DNA of 7,541 nucleotides from Spirosoma sp. GTDB taxonomy: Bacteria > Bacteroidota > Bacteroidia > Cytophagales > Spirosomataceae. Both the position numbers and the translations under genes were made by a program. The number at the start of each line of letters is the position of its first letter. Position 1 is the stretch's first letter. The notes beneath the pieces are model-generated. The model was not told the DNA's origin. It searched no databases and saw only the letters and a program-made list of their open reading frames with translations. The stretch spans positions 1 to 7,541 of the forward strand of contig JANXVQ010000539.1 of assembly GCA_025351545.1 (NCBI GenBank), written 5' to 3'. Below are positions 6,325 through 7,541 of this stretch, piece by piece.

Positions 6325-6347
6325 ACCGGCGATCCGGTTTTAATTTT
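6325..6347 (+). terminator. Short terminator-like or attenuator-like hairpin before leuB
   Basis: ACCGG (6325-6329) pairs with CCGGT (6334-6338) around a 4-base loop, CGAT, followed by TTTAATTTTTAAA and the leuB ATG 13 bases after the stem. A compact GC-rich stem with a T-rich tail has terminator form, but five base pairs is short and the tail is interrupted by AA. It could weakly end methyltransferase transcription, act as an attenuator in combination with the 6279-6321 stem-loop, or hinder ribosome access to leuB. Confidence 0.3.
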
Positions 6348-6351
6348 TAAA

Positions 6352-7428
6352 ATGAAAAAACACATTGTAGTTATTGCCGGTGATGGCATCGGTCAGGAAG
6401 TAACAGCAGTTGGCAAACAAGTGCTGGATGCAATTGCAAAAAAATATAATCACGAGTTTACGTACGACACAGCCCTGATTGGCCACGCGGCTATTGAAGC
6501 TACCGGGAGCCCGTTACCCGACGAAACGATCACCAAGTCAAAAGCGTCAGACGCTATTCTATTCGGGGCCGTTGGGCATCCTAAATATGATAATGATCCT
6601 TCGGCTAAAGTTCGGCCGGAACAAGGTCTATTAGGTATCCGCAAAGCATTGGGTTTGTATGCCAATCTTCGTCCAATCAAACTTTTTGATGAACTTCTGA
6701 GTGCGTCAAGCATTAAACCGGAGATTCTTAAAGGGGCTGATATCTTATTTTTTCGTGAATTAACGGGCGATGTCTACTTTGGTGAAAGAGGGCGTACAGA
6801 TGATGGTAACACCGCTTACGATACCATGATTTACAGCCGCTATGAAGTGGAGCGTATTGCCATTAAAGCGTTTGATGCGGCTATGACCCGTCGTAAGAAG
6901 CTTTGCTCAGTCGATAAAGCAAACGTACTTGAATCATCGCGTTTATGGCGTGGAGTTGTGCAGGAAATTGCCACACGTTATCCTGAGGTAGAGGTTGAAC
7001 ATCAGTTTGTTGACGCAGCCGCTATGTTACTCATTAAAGACCCTAAACGGTTCGATGTTGTCGTGACAGGTAATCTTTTCGGCGACATTTTAACCGATGA
7101 AGCGAGCCAGATTGCTGGGTCAATGGGCATGTTAGCATCAGCATCTATAGGTGATACCACAGGCTTATATGAGCCTATTCATGGCTCGGCTCACGATATT
7201 ACAGGCAAGGGCGTAGCAAATCCACTAGCATCGGTTTTATCAGTAGCTTTAATGCTTGATATATCCTTTGGGATGAAAGCAGAAGCCGATACAGTTGTCA
7301 ATGCTATTGATGCAGTGCTCAAAGCTGGGTTCCGCACGCGCGATATTGCCGACGTAAATACACCAGCCGATAAACTTCTGGGAACAGAACAGATGGGCTA
7401 TCAACTATTGCAACAATTAATTGCCTGA
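6352..7428 (+). CDS. leuB: 3-isopropylmalate dehydrogenase
   Basis: LeuB oxidatively decarboxylates 3-isopropylmalate to 4-methyl-2-oxopentanoate using NAD+. In the citramalate route the same enzyme makes 2-oxobutyrate from 3-methylmalate. It is a cytoplasmic dimer. The 358 residues match the usual length. The N-terminal AGDGIGQEV (9-17), GAVGHPKYD (72-80) and LLGIRKALGLYANLRPIK (93-110, with substrate arginines R97 and R107) are followed by FRELTGDVYFGE (134-145, R135 and Y142). Catalytic K189 lies in SVDKANVL. The metal ligands are D221 in FVDAAAM and D245 and D249 in GDILTDEAS. GSAHDITGKGVANP (278-291) binds NAD. Everything needed for activity is present. It ends the operon, separated from cimA by the methyltransferase, and its stop lies within a terminator-like stem-loop. 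Confidence 0.97.
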   Translation: MKKHIVVIAGDGIGQEVTAVGKQVLDAIAKKYNHEFTYDTALIGHAAIEATGSPLPDETITKSKASDAILFGAVGHPKYDNDPSAKVRPEQGLLGIRKALGLYANLRPIKLFDELLSASSIKPEILKGADILFFRELTGDVYFGERGRTDDGNTAYDTMIYSRYEVERIAIKAFDAAMTRRKKLCSVDKANVLESSRLWRGVVQEIATRYPEVEVEHQFVDAAAMLLIKDPKRFDVVVTGNLFGDILTDEASQIAGSMGMLASASIGDTTGLYEPIHGSAHDITGKGVANPLASVLSVALMLDISFGMKAEADTVVNAIDAVLKAGFRTRDIADVNTPADKLLGTEQMGYQLLQQLIA

Positions 7429-7446
7429 ACAATAGTTTAATTTTAG
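7403..7446 (+). terminator. AT-rich terminator-like hairpin overlapping the leuB stop
   Basis: AACTATTG (7403-7410) pairs perfectly with CAATAGTT (7430-7437) around a 19-base loop that itself contains the palindrome CAATTAATTG (7414-7423). A T-rich tail, TAATTTTAG, follows. The leuB stop codon (7426-7428) lies within the structure. The stem is poor in G and C, so termination may be weak, but its position at the end of the operon and ahead of a new promoter supports the call. Confidence 0.4.
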
Positions 7447-7469
7447 TAAAGATTATTCGGATTGATTAG

Positions 7470-7503
7470 TTGGGACAACGCGTGGCTGACAGGCTTATCT
7501 TTG
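7470..7503 (+). promoter_or_regulatory. Candidate Bacteroidota promoter for the next gene
   Basis: TATCTTTG (7496-7503) is an exact TAnnTTTG -7 element. A TTG at 7470-7472, 23 bases upstream, is a marginal -33 element. Transcription would start at about 7508-7510, essentially on the ATG at 7508, so either that message is leaderless or the true start codon lies beyond the window. Confidence 0.45.
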
Positions 7504-7507
7504 CCAA

Positions 7508-7541
7508 ATGGATTACCAGACATTGAGACAAAACCAAAGCC
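7508..7541 (+). CDS. Possible start of a gene running off the right edge
   Basis: An ATG at 7508 opens a frame (MDYQTLRQNQS) that stays open for the 11 complete codons left in the window. A promoter element just upstream supports a gene start near here, but the fragment is too short to identify. The real start could be further downstream, because transcription from that promoter would begin almost exactly at this ATG. Confidence 0.25.
   Translation, partial: MDYQTLRQNQS

Overview
The window looks like chromosomal DNA of a Bacteroidota bacterium, most likely a Cytophagales relative of Spirosoma. This rests on the gene order leuC-leuD-(cimA/leuA-type)-leuB, start codons without Shine-Dalgarno sequences, promoter-like sites of the TTTG / TAnnTTTG type, and a Bacteroidota-style secreted protein in the left flank. 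The placement is inference; I could not run a search.

Left region (1-1601). This is AT-rich and unlike the rest. It holds one small secreted-protein gene (109-773) whose reading frame is broken by a -1 shift at a run of nine A. An interrupted inverted repeat brackets the gene (43-90 against 786-818), an arrangement resembling an integron-type gene cassette. About 830 bases without a convincing gene follow, with a clear hairpin-plus-T-run terminator (1229-1276), a GC-richer block of unknown nature (1281-1400) and a candidate promoter for the next operon (1496-1525).

Right region (1602-7435). This is a branched-chain amino acid operon, all on the + strand. leuC and leuD encode the two subunits of isopropylmalate isomerase. 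The third gene encodes an enzyme of the Claisen-condensing LeuA/CimA family that closely resembles Leptospira citramalate synthase, including its three pyruvate-specificity residues. A SAM-dependent methyltransferase with no obvious pathway role comes next, then leuB, the isopropylmalate dehydrogenase. If the third enzyme makes citramalate, LeuC, LeuD and LeuB would carry citramalate on to 2-oxobutyrate for isoleucine and would also serve leucine synthesis. A classical leuA is not in the window.

Three junctions in the operon carry inverted repeats of unrelated sequence: leuC/leuD, leuD/cimA and methyltransferase/leuB. The first two have arms at the upstream stop codon and end just before the next start codon. 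leuB ends in an AT-rich terminator-like hairpin. A TATCTTTG promoter element and possibly the first codons of another gene lie at the right edge. I see no defence system, CRISPR array, rRNA or tRNA. The least ordinary items are the cassette-like bracketed gene with its slippery A-run, the CimA-type enzyme and the junction palindromes.
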